A program made the position numbers and the translations under genes. From assembly GCF_003614975.1 (NCBI RefSeq), contig NZ_QZWI01000004.1, positions 62,001-126,000 on the forward strand: a stretch of DNA of 64,000 nucleotides. Direction: 5' to 3'. Below are positions 1 to 9,491 of the stretch, in pieces (position 1 is the stretch's first letter; every line of letters starts with the position of its first letter). The notes beneath the pieces are model-generated. The model did no database searches. It saw nothing but the letters and a program-made list of their open reading frames with translations, and had not been told where the DNA came from. The DNA comes from Rahnella bruchi. GTDB lineage: Bacteria > Pseudomonadota > Gammaproteobacteria > Enterobacterales > Enterobacteriaceae.

Positions 1-540
1 TTTGGAATCGATCCCATCGAGAGCTATTTTTCCGTCTTCCAGACCGGACAGAATTTGGTCCTGCTGGTCACCGGGCAAGTCCTTGAACAACTTCTGGTGC
101 TGAGACTGGGTATATTTATCCAGTGCAGCCAGGCCGAGACGGTAGCGTTGCTGGGGAACCAGCGGAGACTGATCGCCTTGTTCCGGCGTGCCTTCCTGGA
201 AAGGGCCTTCCATATAAAGGCGGGCGTAGGTGCCGTAGAAACCAGCCAGCTGACGGTCGATAAACACAGCGCAACCGGCTTCTTTGCCGCCGGCACTCAG
301 ATTATCGGCAGGTACCAGACGGTCTACGATAGCTTCCATTGCAGCGGCTTCAGCGTCAGTGAAGAACGCCCAGCCATCGATGTCAATTTGGGGCGGTGGG
401 CTCGCGTCAAAGGGGCTCCACACGGGCGTTCCTTTAAGCGTGACTGCGTTAGCGGCTTTGGCTGCGCCCAACACCGCTGAGGCTGCCGTGAACGAGAGGA
501 TCTGCCGGCGAGTGACACCGGGCAAAGTTTTTTTGCTCAT
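1..540 (-). CDS. gluconate 2-dehydrogenase subunit 3 (gamma), partial
   Basis: Small subunit of the three-part membrane-bound gluconate dehydrogenase, which oxidises D-gluconate to 2-ketogluconate in the periplasm and feeds electrons to quinone. The visible 180 residues begin MSKKTLPGVTRRQILS, a twin-arginine-type signal followed by an Ala-rich stretch, then family-typical segments WSPFDASPPPQIDIDGW and EAIVDRLVPADN. The ATG at 540 has AGGGAA about 7 nt upstream. The C-terminus runs off the left edge of the window; the flavoprotein and cytochrome c subunits would be expected beyond it. Family assignment rests on recognised motifs and the TAT signal; I see no frame damage. Confidence 0.85.
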   Translation of the reverse strand, partial: MSKKTLPGVTRRQILSFTAASAVLGAAKAANAVTLKGTPVWSPFDASPPPQIDIDGWAFFTDAEAAAMEAIVDRLVPADNLSAGGKEAGCAVFIDRQLAGFYGTYARLYMEGPFQEGTPEQGDQSPLVPQQRYRLGLAALDKYTQSQHQKLFKDLPGDQQDQILSGLEDGKIALDGIDSK

Positions 541-964
541 TTAAGTTCCCTGTTTTTTAGAAGGGCTAAGTGTTGCAACAACGGGCTATAAATGGCGTTC
601 ATCGGCCTGTTTTGGTCAGTGAAACATCCGCAGGTGAAAACGCCATTCTGATTTGAGATACGCTCTGCATAAGCAGTCGGGTGGCATCAAAAATCGTTAA
701 CCTGCTAAGAATAAATGAAAACACTCTGTAAAGAAAAATGGTTGATGTGTCAAAAATGTTATCAAATGTGTGTGAATTAGTACTTCTGATGTAATTTTAG
801 ATGAAATTTTGTGATCTGATGACAAAACATCCATATATTCATCAAGGAAATGAATGTGGATGATTTCATTTAAGGAGGAGGGGGTTGTGACCTTTTGTGG
901 CATGAAGGTTGAATTATACTGCTCGTAAGGTAAGATCGAATCTTACTGGCAAAATGTGTAAGGC
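541..964. promoter_or_regulatory. divergent intergenic region, gluconate dehydrogenase / ychO
   Basis: This 424-bp gap lies between two divergent genes and must carry both promoters. Its middle (about 690-870) is clearly richer in A+T than the flanking genes. A -10-like TATACT lies at 915-920. A perfect inverted repeat, GTAAGAT-CGA-ATCTTAC, lies at 930-946, 18 bp before the ychO start, and would fall at the start of the ychO transcript or act as an operator. No gene is supported here: the open frames are short and lack ribosome-binding sites. Confidence 0.5.
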
Positions 965-2458
965 ATGACAAACGTCACAGATTTTTTTTCTGATTTATTG
1001 AAGCGTTACGCGGCCCCTGCCATCCTTGCAGGAGGAACTGCTCTCTATGCTGTAAGCGCCAGTGCGCTGACGGCAGACCCTGCCGAATACAGCGCCCTCA
1101 GCTATAACCTCAGCGGTTTTCTTCCCGCCAGCGACACTCAGTCAACGTTTAATACCGGCGCTGCACCTCAGACCAATGCTCTGCCAAGCCTGGGCAGCCA
1201 GTACATTAAAAATGACACCGGTCCGAGCGCCACTGAAAAACAGCTGGCGACGACACTTAAAGAACTGGGTACCACCACCAGCGACAGCGACGATCCGCTG
1301 CGCATACAGGCCGAAACGCTGGCGCTGACTCAGGCCGCCAAACTGGTTCAGAAAGAAACCAGCAGCTTACTTTCGCCACTGGGCACGGTCAGCACGACAC
1401 TGGATGTCACGGGGCATAATCTTGACGGCAGTTCCGGTCAGCTTTTCAGCCCGTTGTACAATTCTGAAAACAATCTGGTCTACAGCCAGATTGGGCTGCA
1501 AAGTGCCTCGGATGCCACGGTGGGTAATTTCGGTCTGGGCCAGCGCTTTAATACCGGCTCGTGGATGCTGGGTTACAACGCTTTTATCGATAATGACTTT
1601 GACCATCAGCTGACGCGCGGGAGTCTCGGCGCAGAGGCCTGGACAGATTATCTGCGTTTCTCGACCAACTATTATCAGCCGTTTTCCTCCTATAAAGCCG
1701 ACAGCAGTACGTCTGCTCAGTTACGACGTCAGGCACGTGGTTACGATATTTCGACTAAAGGTTATTTGCCGTTTTATCGCCAGCTGGGCGCATCGCTCAG
1801 TTACGAGCAGTATTTTGGGGATCAGGTCGATCTGTTCGGTAATGGTACGCGCCAGACTAATCCTTCAGCAGTTTCATTCGGACTCAATTACACGCCGGTA
1901 CCGCTGGTCACAGTGATGGCGGAGCATCAGGCGGGGCAGGATGGTGATAATCAGGATCTGGTCAAACTGACGCTGAACTACCGGCTGGGTGTACCGCTCG
2001 CTCAGCAACTGTCATCACAGAATGTGGCGGTGGCGCGATCGCTTCGCGGAAGCCGGATGGACATGGTGGATCGCAATAATATGCCGGTGATGGAGTTTAA
2101 ACAGCGTAAAACGTTATCGGTCTATTTAGCCACGCCGCCGTGGTCATTACAGCCGGGCGAAACTGTGCCGCTGAAACTGCAATTACGCGCGCTGAATTCA
2201 ATCGTGGCACTCAGCTGGCAGGGCGATACACAGGCGCTGAGCCTGACGCCACCGGCGAATAACCGTAACCCGGACGGGTGGAGCGTCATTGTGCCGCCAT
2301 GGGACAATTCGCCGGGCGCGACCAACAGCTACCGGCTTTCCGTCACGGTCGAAGACAGCAAATCACAAAAAGTGACCTCCAACTGGATCACCCTCAATGT
2401 GTCCCCGCCACTGACCGCGCAGCCGCAATACGGCGATGACGCGGGGCTGAATTTTTAA
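965..2458 (+). CDS. ychO: inverse autotransporter beta-barrel protein, YchO/YchP type
   Basis: Outer-membrane protein of the intimin/invasin (inverse autotransporter) family, 497 aa. An N-terminal hydrophobic segment (AAPAILAGGTALYAVSASALT, about residues 16-36, in parts) serves as signal peptide. The beta-domain follows at about residues 110-345, with typical segments such as NFGLGQRF, WMLGYNAFID, RGSLGAEAW, RARGYDISTKGYLP-like RQARGYDISTKG and YRLGVPL. Only about 130 residues follow the barrel, with one Ig-like module, so there is no long adhesive arm. Position next to narL matches the E. coli ychO-narL arrangement. The start is uncertain: TAAGG lies only 2-3 nt before the ATG, and the perfect inverted repeat at 930-946 is just upstream. 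Role in adhesion or biofilm is inferred from the family. Confidence 0.85.
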   Translation: MTNVTDFFSDLLKRYAAPAILAGGTALYAVSASALTADPAEYSALSYNLSGFLPASDTQSTFNTGAAPQTNALPSLGSQYIKNDTGPSATEKQLATTLKELGTTTSDSDDPLRIQAETLALTQAAKLVQKETSSLLSPLGTVSTTLDVTGHNLDGSSGQLFSPLYNSENNLVYSQIGLQSASDATVGNFGLGQRFNTGSWMLGYNAFIDNDFDHQLTRGSLGAEAWTDYLRFSTNYYQPFSSYKADSSTSAQLRRQARGYDISTKGYLPFYRQLGASLSYEQYFGDQVDLFGNGTRQTNPSAVSFGLNYTPVPLVTVMAEHQAGQDGDNQDLVKLTLNYRLGVPLAQQLSSQNVAVARSLRGSRMDMVDRNNMPVMEFKQRKTLSVYLATPPWSLQPGETVPLKLQLRALNSIVALSWQGDTQALSLTPPANNRNPDGWSVIVPPWDNSPGATNSYRLSVTVEDSKSQKVTSNWITLNVSPPLTAQPQYGDDAGLNF

Positions 2459-2477
2459 CTGATATCACTGATAACCT

Positions 2478-2511
2478 TGCTCCTCCCTCTGCGAAGGGGC
2501 AGGCCGCGAGA
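2478..2511. repeat. C-rich/G-rich hairpin at convergent ychO/narL ends
   Basis: CTCCTCCCTCTGCGAAGG followed by GGCAGG forms an imperfect hairpin in the 76-bp gap between the stop codons of ychO and narL. It resembles the better hairpins at 9492-9516, 25832-25860 and 44864-44885, all at convergent gene ends. No T-tract follows on either strand. Confidence 0.45.
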
Positions 2512-2534
2512 GAGTTTAAAAGGTTAACATCGGG

Positions 2535-3185
2535 TTAAAGCACATTGCTCTGCAACACCCAAACCGCAGCTTCGACGCGGGATTTCAGTTTCATTTTTTT
2601 CAGCAGATGTTTGACGTGAACTTTCACTGTGCTTTCGGTGATATTCAGACGGCGGGCGATCATTTTATTCGGTAAGCCTTCAGCAATCAGCTTGATGATG
2701 TCACGCTCGCGCGGCGTCAGGGACTGAATGTCGCGGTCTCCGCTCGGGCGGCTTTCACGCAGGCTGGCGGCCAGCACCGGTGTCAGGGCTTCGCTCAGCA
2801 CCATTTTCCCCGCAGCGGCGTTGTGCAGCGCGGTCAGCAAATCTTCCGGCTCCATATCTTTGAGTAAATAACCGTCCGCGCCGCGCTTGAGCGCCGTCAC
2901 CACATCATCTTCATGATTGGAAACGCTGAACACCACAATGCGCCCGGAAAGCGAGGTCTGGCGCATGCTGTCGAGCGTATCGAGACCGTTCATGCCCGGC
3001 ATATTCAGATCCAGCAAGATCAGGTCGGGATCGAGCTGTTTCGCCAGTTCCACTCCCTGTTCGCCGTTGCTCGCTTCGCCAATCACCTTCAGGCTGGTAT
3101 CCAGCGCAATCAGCTGTTTAACGCCGTTACGCAGCATCGGATGATCGTCAATCAGCAAAATAGTGGAAGGGGTCATGTCGTTCAT
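2535..3185 (-). CDS. narL: nitrate/nitrite response regulator NarL
   Basis: DNA-binding response regulator of the nitrate-sensing two-component system, 216 aa, the usual length. The receiver domain occupies about residues 7-120, with the acidic pair D13/D14 and the phospho-acceptor D59 in [13 protein letters not shown]. The LuxR-type helix-turn-helix is at about 150-210 ([19 protein letters not shown] and [19 protein letters not shown]). It overlaps narX by 4 nt (ATGA), so the two are translationally coupled. NarL-P is known to bind TACYNMT heptamers; matching heptamers occur upstream of narK at 5093, 5107 and 5205. An in-frame ATG at codon 4 is an alternative start. Confidence 0.97.
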   Translation of the reverse strand: MNDMTPSTILLIDDHPMLRNGVKQLIALDTSLKVIGEASNGEQGVELAKQLDPDLILLDLNMPGMNGLDTLDSMRQTSLSGRIVVFSVSNHEDDVVTALKRGADGYLLKDMEPEDLLTALHNAAAGKMVLSEALTPVLAASLRESRPSGDRDIQSLTPRERDIIKLIAEGLPNKMIARRLNITESTVKVHVKHLLKKMKLKSRVEAAVWVLQSNVL

Positions 3186-4993
3186 ACTTGCTCCTGGGGA
3201 TTAATGGGCAGGGCTTCCGGACGAAAACGAACCGTCACTTCGGTGCCGCCGTCCGGGCGTCGGGCAACCCGACATTTACCATGTAAGGTACTGGCGCGAT
3301 CCTGCATGATGATCAGACCATAATGATTTTGTCGCTCGACATTCGGCGAAATACCCTCGCCGTTGTCGCAAATACGCAGGGTGATTTCACCGTTATCGCA
3401 ATGCAGGGAAAGCGAAACCTGCGTTGCCCTGGCGTGCTTATAAACATTATTCAGCGCTTCACGCGCGATATGCAGCAGATGAATACCCTGATTAGCCGGT
3501 ACAGAACGCGGCGGGATCTGATAATTGAAATCTATTGTCAGACCCATGCGGCGTGAGAATTCATCGGCAGTATGTTGCAGCGCCGCCCTGAGACCGGGGG
3601 TATTCAATGTTAGACGGAAGGTGGTGAGTAATTCACGAAGCTGACGGTAAGCAGTGCTCAGTTCGTCACGCATTTGTTGCAGCAGATTCTGATCTTCTTC
3701 GCTGAAATCACCGGCGTGCATTTGCAGACAGGCGACCTGAATTTTCAGGCATGAAAGCGACTGAGCCAGTGAGTCGTGCAGTTCGCGCGCAATCGCCGAA
3801 CGTTCTTCCATCAGCATCAGCTGTTGCTGATGTTCGGCCTGACGCGCCAGCATCAGTGTACTGGTCAGTTGCTCAAGCAGGGTGCTCACCAGTTGTTGCT
3901 GGGCGTCATTGAGATTTTCACCCGGCGGCAGTTGCGCCAGTAATACGCCGTAATTTTCACGCTCATCGCGCAGACTCCAGCTCAGTGACTCGCTGTTATC
4001 ATCGGGATGTCTGCCTTCTTGCGGACTGAGCGGCGGGCGGGGCGACGTGTTACTCAACTCCTGAAACACTCCGGCATTAAACACTTCGGCGCTGTTATTT
4101 TCGTACTGTCGCAATTGCACTCCGTTCAGCGGCGTCAGTGATTGCAATTCTTTCAGCACCGGCTCCATCCGCGCTTCGAGCGGCTCGCTGGTGTGAAGCT
4201 GACGGCTTACGCGATACAGATAATCCAGCATCTGATTTTTCTGCTGCAAGTCGGCGGTTTTCTCCGCCACGCGTTGCGCCAGATTATCGACCATTTCCGC
4301 CAGCGCCAGAGACATGCTGTTAAGGGAATCGCCGAGAATATCCATTTCGTTATGGGCGTCACCATTGGCGACCCGGTTGCGCTGATAACGATGGCTAAAA
4401 TCACCGGCGGTGATGGCACTGGCTTGTGAGAGCAAACTTCTCCACGGAGCCAGCAGGTGACGGCGCAGGAACCAGATGGTCAGCGCCAGAAGCAAAAGGG
4501 TCACGGCGACCAGACCGCGCTGGATTAGCGAAATCTGTTGTAAATGGTATTCAGTTTTATGTTCCAGTTCGGCGACCAGCGTATCGAGCTGACCGACGAA
4601 TACGGCGATATTGGCAGACACATCCTGCGGATGCTTCGCGGTGAGAATCTGATAGCGCAGCGTTGTCTGCCAGTAATTACGCAGCGCCTGAAACTGCGGT
4701 TGCAGGTTTTCGCGCTCAACGGCCACAAGCAAATCGGCACTGTTCTGGTCGGCTTCTATCTGGCGAATATAAGCGATGCTTTTATCTTTACCTTCCAGCG
4801 GCACTTCGGACAACAAACGGTAGCTTTGCATGCGCAGCGAACCGGCTTTATTGATCGCGTGGGCATTGCCTTCAATACTTCCCGCCATCCACGCAGCCAT
4901 ACTCATCCCGCCAATACCCAGCAGGCCAAGCAGCAACATCAGTAATGTTGTCTGGCTGACCAGTGAAAGAGATGGCAAAACACGTTTAAGCAT
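3182..4993 (-). CDS. narX: nitrate/nitrite sensor histidine kinase NarX
   Basis: Inner-membrane sensor kinase, 603 aa, that phosphorylates NarL when nitrate is present. It has an N-terminal TM segment (about 14-36), the periplasmic P-box ([20 protein letters not shown], residues 43-62) that binds nitrate, a second TM (about 158-178), a HAMP linker (about 180-235) with a coiled coil, a central region, and the HisKA_3 box with H406 in [12 protein letters not shown], then the ATPase domain (NxxKH as [22 protein letters not shown]). The central region at about 311-338 is Pro/Ser-rich ([15 protein letters not shown]) and has no cysteine, whereas E. coli NarX, as I recall it, carries a cysteine cluster there. 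Divergent from narK. Confidence 0.96.
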   Translation of the reverse strand: MLKRVLPSLSLVSQTTLLMLLLGLLGIGGMSMAAWMAGSIEGNAHAINKAGSLRMQSYRLLSEVPLEGKDKSIAYIRQIEADQNSADLLVAVERENLQPQFQALRNYWQTTLRYQILTAKHPQDVSANIAVFVGQLDTLVAELEHKTEYHLQQISLIQRGLVAVTLLLLALTIWFLRRHLLAPWRSLLSQASAITAGDFSHRYQRNRVANGDAHNEMDILGDSLNSMSLALAEMVDNLAQRVAEKTADLQQKNQMLDYLYRVSRQLHTSEPLEARMEPVLKELQSLTPLNGVQLRQYENNSAEVFNAGVFQELSNTSPRPPLSPQEGRHPDDNSESLSWSLRDERENYGVLLAQLPPGENLNDAQQQLVSTLLEQLTSTLMLARQAEHQQQLMLMEERSAIARELHDSLAQSLSCLKIQVACLQMHAGDFSEEDQNLLQQMRDELSTAYRQLRELLTTFRLTLNTPGLRAALQHTADEFSRRMGLTIDFNYQIPPRSVPANQGIHLLHIAREALNNVYKHARATQVSLSLHCDNGEITLRICDNGEGISPNVERQNHYGLIIMQDRASTLHGKCRVARRPDGGTEVTVRFRPEALPINPQEQV

Positions 4994-5352
4994 GGAGAGA
5001 ATTCCTGGAATTTATCGGGACATTGAAAAAGTGTGGATTACCACAGTCCTGTACAGAGTGGGCATTTTTTATGATCAGGGGGAGTTTCCCTATACCTCTT
5101 TATGATTACTCCTTTATTTCCATCCTGAACCTGTCGGCAAAAATGAGGCAAGGATCTCTTTATCAACTTTATGAATAATAGCAGTTTATTGGAAATTCGC
5201 CGGATACTCATAAAGGACTTGTGGTCATTTTTACGCCGTGATCCACCTGCTGTTGCGTTGATTTGCATCAACATCGAGAGGCGGGGCTCTACCTAGTGTG
5301 TGCGACATAACTTAATCATTACAACAACAATGCGTTGCCACCCGAGGTACAC
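4994..5352 (+). promoter_or_regulatory. narX-narK divergent control region with FNR and NarL sites
   Basis: A perfect FNR consensus, TTGAT-TTGC-ATCAA, lies at 5258-5271. A -10-like TACCTA at 5290-5295 places the site centre about 40 bp before transcription start, the class II position. NarL heptamers matching TACYNMT are at 5093-5099 (TACCTCT), 5107-5113 (TACTCCT) and 5205-5211 (TACTCAT), roughly 200 and 100 bp upstream of that start. This resembles the known E. coli narK promoter with FNR near -41 and distant NarL clusters near -79 and -200. The prediction is anaerobic, nitrate-induced narK expression. Confidence 0.8.
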
Positions 5353-6771
5353 ATGTCACATACATCAGCTTCACCGGCGGAAAAACCGTCACGCCTGTTA
5401 CAGGACTGGCGTCCGGAAGATCCGGCATTTTGGGAAAAAACCGGTCATAAAGTTGCCAGCCGAAATTTGTGGATTTCTGTTCCCTGTTTGCTACTGGGTT
5501 TCTGTGTCTGGATGCTGTTCAGCCTGGTTTCGGTCAATCTGAACAAAGTCGGTTTTAACTTCACTACCGACCAGCTGTTTATGCTGACCGCCATCCCGTC
5601 AGTTTCCGGCGCACTGTTGCGTGTGCCGTACTCCTTTATGATCCCGTTATTCGGCGGTCGCCGCTGGACGGCAATCAGCACCGTTTTCCTGATCCTGCCA
5701 TGTGCATGGCTGGGTTTTGCGGTACAGGATACCAGCACCTCTTACAACGTCTTCCTGATCATCGCGCTGCTGTGCGGTTTTGGTGGCGCAAACTTCGCGT
5801 CGAGCATGGCCAATATCAGCTTCTTCTACCCGAAAGCGAAGCAGGGCGGCGCACTGGGTCTCAACGGTGGTCTGGGCAATCTGGGTGTGAGCGTGATGCA
5901 GCTCGTCGCTCCGCTGGTGATTTCTCTCGGCGTTTTTGCGGCGTTCAGTGATAAACAAACGCTGACGAATGGCTCAGACATGTGGCTGCAAAATGCCGCG
6001 TGGATCTGGGTGCCTTTCCTGTTGATCGGCACCATTGCTGCCTGGTTCGGAATGAATGACCTGGCGTCTTCTAAAGCGTCAATCCGCCAGCAGTTGCCGG
6101 TACTTAAACGCGGTCACTTGTGGATCATGAGCGTGCTGTATCTGGCGACTTTCGGCTCCTTTATCGGTTTTTCGGCCGGTTTTGCGATGCTGACCAAAAC
6201 ACAGTTCCCTGATGTCAACATTCTGCAGTTCGCCTTCTTCGGCCCGTTCTTCGGTGCGCTGGCGCGTTCTGCGGGTGGCATGTTGTCTGACCGTCTTGGC
6301 GGTGTCCGCGTGACGCTGGTGAACTATATCGTGATGGCTATTTTCGCCGGACTGCTGTTCCTTACCCTGCCGGTTGGTGGCGTAGGCGGTAACTTCCCTG
6401 CGTTCTTCGGGGTATTTATGGTGCTGTTCCTGACGGCCGGTCTGGGGAGTGGTTCTACCTACCAGATGATTGCGGTGATCTTCCGTAAACTGACCACCGA
6501 TCAGGCGAAAGCACGAGGCGCAAGCGACGATGAAGCCCTGCGTGAAGCAGTGACCGATACCGCCGCGGCGCTCGGTTTTATCTCTTCCATTGGTGCTATC
6601 GGCGGGTTCTTTATCCCTAAAGCGTTCGGGACTTCACTGGCGATGACCGGTTCACCGGCGGGCGCGATGAAAGTCTTCCTGGTGTTCTACGTGGTGTGTG
6701 CATTGATCACCTGGCTGGTTTACTTACGCAAACTGAACAAAGGTTTTGCGACCAAACAAGTCAGAAAGTAA
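5353..6771 (+). CDS. narK: nitrate/nitrite transporter NarK
   Basis: Inner-membrane MFS carrier (12 TM) that imports nitrate and exports nitrite during nitrate respiration, 472 aa. The two substrate-binding arginines are visible in ALLRVPYSF and ALARSAGG, and the nitrate-signature motifs in GGLGNLGVSVMQL and GFISSIGAIGGFFIPK. I chose the ATG at 5353 because GAGG (5344-5347) sits 5 nt before it and the protein then begins MSHTS, as E. coli NarK begins MSH; an in-frame ATG at 5335 lacks a ribosome-binding site. The gene is divergent from narXL, which regulates it. A strong terminator follows. The narGHJI operon is not in the window. Confidence 0.97.
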   Translation: MSHTSASPAEKPSRLLQDWRPEDPAFWEKTGHKVASRNLWISVPCLLLGFCVWMLFSLVSVNLNKVGFNFTTDQLFMLTAIPSVSGALLRVPYSFMIPLFGGRRWTAISTVFLILPCAWLGFAVQDTSTSYNVFLIIALLCGFGGANFASSMANISFFYPKAKQGGALGLNGGLGNLGVSVMQLVAPLVISLGVFAAFSDKQTLTNGSDMWLQNAAWIWVPFLLIGTIAAWFGMNDLASSKASIRQQLPVLKRGHLWIMSVLYLATFGSFIGFSAGFAMLTKTQFPDVNILQFAFFGPFFGALARSAGGMLSDRLGGVRVTLVNYIVMAIFAGLLFLTLPVGGVGGNFPAFFGVFMVLFLTAGLGSGSTYQMIAVIFRKLTTDQAKARGASDDEALREAVTDTAAALGFISSIGAIGGFFIPKAFGTSLAMTGSPAGAMKVFLVFYVVCALITWLVYLRKLNKGFATKQVRK

Positions 6772-6788
6772 TCAGTATAGATATAATG

Positions 6789-6811
6789 AAAGGGGCTTCG
6801 GCCCCTTTTTT
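6789..6811 (+). terminator. rho-independent terminator of narK
   Basis: AAAGGGGC-TTCG-GCCCCTTT is a perfect 8-bp stem with a UUCG tetraloop, followed by further T residues. It begins 18 bp after the narK stop codon. Confidence 0.95.
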
Positions 6812-6934
6812 GTATTCTGGTCAACATGAATTACTGAACGTAATCAGATATAAGGCATAACCATTCAGGCTTTTTAAAACCTGCGCAGGGCGTGATATAT
6901 AACAGGGTAAATCATTTCTGATAAGGATCCCGTG

Positions 6935-7915
6935 ATGAAAACTGCCCACCTGGTAGACCCCGAGCTGCGCCCGTTACTGGAACAGATGCCGGAGCGCGTT
7001 CTTGAAGCCTCCGTTCTGCCTGCCATGCGCGAGCAGCGTCAGGCGGCGGCGCTGGAAAGCCTTTTACAGGACGATGGCCTGCCTGTGACCCTCACTCAGC
7101 ATCACATTTCCGGTGGCGAAGATGCGCCAGCGGTGCGTGTTGTGGTGATCTCGCCGCAGCATGAGCGAAAAGGGCGGATGGGTATTTTGCATATTCACGG
7201 CGGCGGTTACGTGCTCGGCAGCCCGGAACAGTCGACACCCTTGACGCGCCCGACAGCGGCACAACAAGATTGCGTCATTGTTTCAGTGGATTATCGCCTT
7301 GCGCCACAAACGCCTTTCCCCGGCCCGCTGGAAGACTGCTATGCCGCGCTGGTCTGGATGACAGAACAGGCCGATGAACTGGGTATCGACCCGGCACATA
7401 TCGGTGTGATGGGTGACAGTGCCGGTGCAGGACTGGCGGCCTCACTGGCGTTGCTGACCCGCGACCGTGGCGGTCCGACACTGGCGTTTCAGAATCTGAT
7501 GTATCCGATGCTCGACGACCGCACGGTCACGGATCCCCACCCTAATCCGGTGACCGGCGAATTCTCCTGGACGCGTCAGGACAATCTTTTCGGCTGGCAC
7601 GCGTATCTCGGTCATGAAGCGGGTCTGCCGGACATTTCCTGCTACGCTGCCGCTGCCCGCGCGGAAGATTTGGGCGGATTGCCTCCGGCCTGGATAGGCG
7701 TCGGTTCAATTGATTTATTCCTCGACGAGAATATGGAGTACGCCCGCCGGTTAATCCGCGCCGGTGTGCCGGTTGAGTTCAGCATCTATCCTGGCGGATT
7801 CCACGGTTTCAACGGCGATCCGGCTTATGCGCTGGCGCGTCGCGCCCGTAAACAGCGCCAGGATGCCTTAGCGGGCTTTAATCCGCTGCGTCATACACAT
7901 GACTTTGGCTTATAA
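6935..7915 (+). CDS. alpha/beta hydrolase, hormone-sensitive-lipase (esterase) family
   Basis: Cytoplasmic carboxylesterase of 326 aa; no signal peptide. The oxyanion-hole motif HIHGGGYVLGS is at residues 87-96, the nucleophile S162 in GDSAGAG, the probable acid D260 in GSIDLFLDE and the histidine H290 in GGFHGF. These form a complete catalytic triad of the HSL/acetyl-esterase class. I prefer ATG 6935, with AAGGA about 7 nt upstream; a GTG at 6932 directly precedes it. A LysR gene follows 48 bp downstream on the same strand and may be co-transcribed with or regulate it. The natural substrate cannot be told from sequence; small acyl esters are typical of the family. Confidence 0.85.
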   Translation: MKTAHLVDPELRPLLEQMPERVLEASVLPAMREQRQAAALESLLQDDGLPVTLTQHHISGGEDAPAVRVVVISPQHERKGRMGILHIHGGGYVLGSPEQSTPLTRPTAAQQDCVIVSVDYRLAPQTPFPGPLEDCYAALVWMTEQADELGIDPAHIGVMGDSAGAGLAASLALLTRDRGGPTLAFQNLMYPMLDDRTVTDPHPNPVTGEFSWTRQDNLFGWHAYLGHEAGLPDISCYAAAARAEDLGGLPPAWIGVGSIDLFLDENMEYARRLIRAGVPVEFSIYPGGFHGFNGDPAYALARRARKQRQDALAGFNPLRHTHDFGL

Positions 7916-7963
7916 TGGGAAACATTCCCTCAGGCAAAACAACCGGCTGAATCAGATACTCAA

Positions 7964-8884
7964 TTGGACATTAAACAACTCATCTACCTCTGTAATCTCG
8001 AGCGCGAACGGCATTTTGGCAGGGCGGCGGAAGCCAGCTTTGTCAGTCAGCCGACGCTGTCGATGCGCCTCAAGAACCTCGAAAAAGAACTCGACCTTAA
8101 TTTGATTAACCGCGGTAATAACTTTGAAGGTTTTACCGCCGAAGGCCTGCGGGTACTGAGCTGGGCGCGGGAAATCGTCGCGGTCTATGAAGGTCTGAAA
8201 CTCGAAGTCGAATCGCTGAAACAGGGATTGAGCGGCACATTGCGTATCGGCGTTATGCCGCAATGCAGCGTCTCGCTGGCGCAGCTGATTAAAGCGGTCA
8301 GCGAAGCGCATCCGGGACTGGATTACCGGGTGTCGGAAGTCAGTGCCGATCAGCTGATTGAAGCGCTGAGCAGTCATTCGGTGGATGTGGGTATCGGTTT
8401 CTTTGAGTTCTCGACGCTCAATGAGCTGCGATTCCAACTGGTGCCGCTCGACGACGGTGGCGTTGACGTGGTGTATCACCCGGACCATTTCCCGCAGTTG
8501 CAGGACATTGAACTGATGACCGCTGAACAGGCGGTGGCATTGCCGTTATGTCTTTCTGAACCGAGCCGTTATTTCCGTCGTTATCTGGATAATTTTTTCC
8601 GTCAGTCCGGGCTGGAATTGCATCCGACGCTGGAAAGCACATCAATTTTCCAGCTGATGCAGGGCGTGTTTGTCGGCATCGGCTGTGCGCTGGTGCCGCG
8701 TGGGCATCTTATTGATGAAATGCATCCTGCTCTGAAACGTTGCCCGCTGGATATCACGCCGATGAGCCGCCACGCCGCACTGGTGGTCGCCGAAGGGGGA
8801 AGGGCAACGCCGCTGGCTCAGCACTTTTTCACCGCAGCCGGTGTCTGGCTGGCGCAACAGCAAACGCTTAAAATGGCTAAATAA
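7964..8884 (+). CDS. LysR-family transcriptional regulator
   Basis: LysR-type regulator of 306 aa. The N-terminal winged helix-turn-helix is at about residues 3-60 (FGRAAEASFVSQPTLSMRLK) and the effector-binding domain at about 90-295, beginning GTLRIGVMPQCSVSLAQL. The start is TTG at 7964, 48 bp after the esterase gene; translation from there gives the usual LysR opening MDIKQLIYLCNLERERHFG, and no upstream ATG fits. The same orientation and short gap suggest it is linked to the esterase. Target genes and inducer are unknown; it shares the fold with OxyR and CynR but I do not assign it to them. Confidence 0.85.
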   Translation: MDIKQLIYLCNLERERHFGRAAEASFVSQPTLSMRLKNLEKELDLNLINRGNNFEGFTAEGLRVLSWAREIVAVYEGLKLEVESLKQGLSGTLRIGVMPQCSVSLAQLIKAVSEAHPGLDYRVSEVSADQLIEALSSHSVDVGIGFFEFSTLNELRFQLVPLDDGGVDVVYHPDHFPQLQDIELMTAEQAVALPLCLSEPSRYFRRYLDNFFRQSGLELHPTLESTSIFQLMQGVFVGIGCALVPRGHLIDEMHPALKRCPLDITPMSRHAALVVAEGGRATPLAQHFFTAAGVWLAQQQTLKMAK

Positions 8885-8983
8885 ACATGTTCAGTCAATT
8901 TCCCTCCGGTATTCCTATTGATGTAATGAATATTTAAGCCCAAGCTTTGCCGCGAAACTTATGTGAAATGGATGGAGTAAAAC

Positions 8984-9481
8984 ATGAAAACTTTGAAAGC
9001 GGTTGTTCTGGCGATGGCCTCTGCGGGTATTTTGCTTTCAGCAGGCGCACAGGCCTCGAATAATCTTCTGGGACAACTGCAGCAGGCTGCCAACGACGGA
9101 CTGAATGGCACCAGCAGCAAAACCGGTTCTGCCGGCACCACATCTTCGCTGACCTCGCTGCTCAGCGGCGGCGACAGCGCACTGACCTCGACCAGCGCAT
9201 CCAACGCGGCGGGTGTTCTGCAATATTGCGTGAAGAATAATGTGCTGTCCAAAGCCAGCACCGAAAACGTGAAAGACCAGCTTCTGGACAAACTGGGGAT
9301 CCAGAACGCGTCCGGCGCAGAAAGTCAGGATTATCAGCAAGGGCTGGGCGGTTTACTGAAAACCGGCAAAGATCAGAGTGTGGATCTGAACAACCTCGGC
9401 AGCGGTCTGACGCAGGTAAAAGAGAAAGTGAAGACCAAAGCGTGTGATGTGGTACTGAAGCAGGCGAAATCGTTTATTTGA
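8984..9481 (+). CDS. yjjA: DUF2501 family secreted protein, YjjA-like
   Basis: Small exported protein of 165 aa with a clear Sec signal peptide (MKTLKAVVLAMASAG and cleavage near AQA-S at about residue 25). The mature part begins NLLGQLQQAANDGL, is rich in Ser, Gly and Thr, and contains two cysteines (in LQYCVKNN and KACDVVLKQ) that may form a disulfide in the periplasm. This layout matches the DUF2501/YjjA family as I recall it. GGAG lies about 8 nt before the ATG. Function is not established for the family. Confidence 0.75.
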   Translation: MKTLKAVVLAMASAGILLSAGAQASNNLLGQLQQAANDGLNGTSSKTGSAGTTSSLTSLLSGGDSALTSTSASNAAGVLQYCVKNNVLSKASTENVKDQLLDKLGIQNASGAESQDYQQGLGGLLKTGKDQSVDLNNLGSGLTQVKEKVKTKACDVVLKQAKSFI

Positions 9482-9491
9482 TTTTGACTTT

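Noticed and set aside
697-903. 68-codon minus-strand frame in the A+T-rich gap before ychO
   Set aside because: No ribosome-binding site, composition typical of A+T-rich non-coding DNA, and it covers the ychO promoter.
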